From Pseudomonas fluorescens (GTDB lineage Bacteria > Pseudomonadota > Gammaproteobacteria > Pseudomonadales > Pseudomonadaceae): a stretch of 64,000 nucleotides of DNA. Location of the stretch: NCBI RefSeq assembly GCF_902498195.1, contig NZ_CABVIY010000006.1:412366-476365 (forward strand), read 5' to 3'. The notes beneath the pieces were generated by a model. It saw nothing but the letters and a program-made list of their open reading frames with translations. It was not told the DNA's origin and ran no database searches. The position numbers were made by a program, and so were the translations under genes. Of the stretch, positions 62,708 to 64,000 are shown in pieces. Within the stretch, counting starts at the first letter, position 1. Each line of letters starts with the position of its first letter.

Positions 62708-63343
62708 ATATTTAACCGGTTAGTTCAGGGGAGCGGTTCTCGGGATTGGCCGCAGGATGTCTGATACGACAAGCGCAACGGCCAAATGTTCAACCTGAAT
62801 TGATAGAGGCTCGCATCATGCCTCAAAGTTGCCAGATCATTGGCGTCAATTCTGTGACAAATATTGAACTGGATAAAGGCGTTCTGCCAGCACCAATTAT
62901 CAGAAATGCGGACTGGTTTGGAAAGCTGTCCAGGTCCGTATCGCTGGCCGCGTGCTCTGCCCGACAGTGGAGGTAAAAATCTGTGGGGCAAACCTTGCGA
63001 GTTCGATCACTGTTCCTTGTCTTTACAGAATAGTGGCAAATGGCCGATTTACTAGCGGTGAATGGTGGGTGAGTGGTGTTTAGGCTGAATGGCAGGCGGG
63101 TCTGTCAGGTGAGGCGCGGGAGTGGGGAGAGGGGGCTTGCGAATCCGTTCGTTCTGGCTTCTGTCACACTTCTGCTTTGGTGATGAGCATGTGATGGGTC
63201 GCCAATAGAGGGTACGGTAAAATCCTCTGGCCTGTGGCGCAGCTGCCTACACTTAAAAAGCACCACGGACGACATGACAAAGGCTGGCTTGCCCGTTAAC
63301 ATGCACGCCGTCTACCGCTTGCGTATCCTCGCTGGCAACTTGT
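62708..63343. other. Gene-free region between amrZ and tRNA-Arg
   Basis: 636 bases. It should contain the amrZ promoter and its own AmrZ sites near 62,710-62,780, and the tRNA-Arg promoter in the last 60 bases. Short open frames here have no ribosome site or family match. No small RNA is recognised. Confidence 0.55.
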
Positions 63344-63420
63344 GTCTCAGTAGCTCAATTGGATAGAGCATCCCCCTCCTAAGGGGAAGGTTGGCAGTTC
63401 GAACCTGCCCTGGGACACCA
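63344..63420 (+). tRNA. tRNA-Arg(CCU)
   Basis: 77 bases with encoded CCA. Acceptor GTCTCAG/CTGGGAC (one G-U pair), anticodon loop CTCCTAA (CCT), T-loop AGTTCGAACCT. Confidence 0.96.
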
Positions 63421-63568
63421 CGCTATTCCTGCTTTTCCTTACTTCTGTGTTTGCTGCTGTTAGCAATTGACGATGCGCTGTCTGGCTGGCTGTGTACTTC
63501 TCCTATATAGAAGGAGTGGATCGTTTCCTGCTTTTTGCGGATTATTGATAGAAAACCCAAATCAATGC

Positions 63569-63596
63569 TTGACGGCAGATTTCAGATGTCTATAAT
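63569..63596 (+). promoter_or_regulatory. rrn promoter P1
   Basis: -35 TTGACG, 16-base spacer, -10 TATAAT, then TCGCCCC. Confidence 0.8.
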
Positions 63597-63714
63597 TCGC
63601 CCCACTTCCGGCGCAGTCGAAACGGAAAACTCCTTGGTAAACAATGAGTTGCGTAGATTTCGACAGCAAGTTGCTTCAGGTCATCGAAGCCAAAAGGGAG
63701 TTGAAAAAGAGGTG

Positions 63715-63742
63715 TTGACAGCAGCGTGTAACGCTGTAGAAT
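63715..63742 (+). promoter_or_regulatory. rrn promoter P2
   Basis: -35 TTGACA, 16-base spacer, -10 TAGAAT, then TCGCCTCCCG, a GC-rich discriminator typical for stringent control. Confidence 0.87.
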
Positions 63743-63823
63743 TCGCCTCCCGCTGACGAGAGATCGAAAGCGCAAGTGGTTGAAGTTACAAAGGAAACTT
63801 TGAAAACTTCTGAAAATAACCAC

Positions 63824-63851
63824 TTGACAGCAAATGAGGCTGCTGTAGAAT
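63824..63851 (+). promoter_or_regulatory. rrn promoter P3
   Basis: -35 TTGACA, 16-base spacer, -10 TAGAAT, then GCGCGCCTC. It shares TTGACAGCA and GCTGTAGAAT with P2. Confidence 0.87.
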
Positions 63852-63887
63852 GCGCGCCTCGGTTGAGACGAACATCTTAACCAACCG

Positions 63888-63930
63888 CTCTTTAACAACT
63901 GAATCAAGCAATTCGTGTGGGTGCTTGTGG
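63888..63930 (+). promoter_or_regulatory. rRNA anti-termination (nut-like) leader
   Basis: BoxA-like GCTCTTTAACAA followed by a boxC-like GTGTGGGTGCTTGTG, the usual arrangement in pseudomonad rRNA leaders, by which the Nus complex prevents early termination. Confidence 0.8.
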
Positions 63931-64000
63931 TATCAGACTGCTAGTCAACAGATTATCAGCATCACAAGTTACTCCGCGAGAAATCAAAGATGTAACCAAC

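Larger units (their letters stand above)
63421..64000. other. rRNA operon promoter and leader region (16S gene beyond the edge)
   Basis: No protein gene. It contains three tandem sigma-70 promoters, an anti-termination box and the start of the rRNA leader. The mature 16S sequence has not begun by position 64000. Confidence 0.85.

Noticed and set aside
62746..63302. Short open frames between amrZ and tRNA-Arg as small genes
   Set aside because: No ribosome site, signal, motif or codon bias supports them.

Overview
The window looks like the chromosome of a Pseudomonas of the fluorescens group. The evidence is high-GC coding with strong third-position bias, the gene block acsA / aotJQMOP-argR / aruCFGDBE / alaS-lysC-rsmA in the order known from Pseudomonas, an AmrZ-type regulator, and many REP elements of the kinds 'GTGGGAGCGGGCTTGCTCGCGAA' and 'TGTAGGAGCTGCCGCAGGCTGCGAT'. 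No prophage, IS element or CRISPR array was seen.

Left part (1-26,150) is a patchwork of small metabolic, stress and regulatory genes. It holds alaC, a LysE exporter, GNAT enzymes, an ECF42-type sigma factor with its DGPF/YCII and SnoaL-like partners, a LysR/PACE efflux pair, a PiT phosphate transporter, a CorA-like transporter, two PepSY proteins, a frameshifted glycerophosphodiester phosphodiesterase, a CTP-synthase-like amidotransferase with a monooxygenase and a divergent LysR, a TetR/metallo-hydrolase pair with twin operator-like sites, a secreted amidase, a HigBA-like toxin-antitoxin pair and a secreted GH3 beta-glucosidase. It ends in a small, more AT-rich patch (about 23.4-26.1 kb) with a DUF6933-like protein, an unknown zinc-finger-like protein and an HNH endonuclease that may be a modification-sensing restriction enzyme.

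Middle part (26,300-53,000) is mostly housekeeping and arginine metabolism: nrdB, a DUF2790 protein, acsA, the arginine/ornithine ABC transporter (aotJQMOP) with its regulator argR, and the arginine succinyltransferase operon (aruCFGDB-x-aruE). ArgR half-site matches (TGTCGC-N8-AA) lie before both aotJ and aruC, so uptake and breakdown of arginine look like one regulon. Between argR and aruC sits the strangest gene: a 2,582-residue toxin-like protein with a DUF6543/dermonecrotic-type N-terminal half, then five tandem super-repeats of about 303 residues, each made of leucine-rich repeats plus a helical linker. The NEL ubiquitin-ligase domain that usually ends such proteins is absent.

Right part (53,000-64,000) is core: a RibH2-type lumazine synthase under an FMN riboswitch, ltaE, alaS, lysC, rsmA, tRNA-Ser(GCU), two tRNA-Arg(ACG), a small exported protein, mgtE, amrZ, tRNA-Arg(CCU), and finally three tandem promoters and the leader of a ribosomal RNA operon whose 16S gene starts beyond the window edge.
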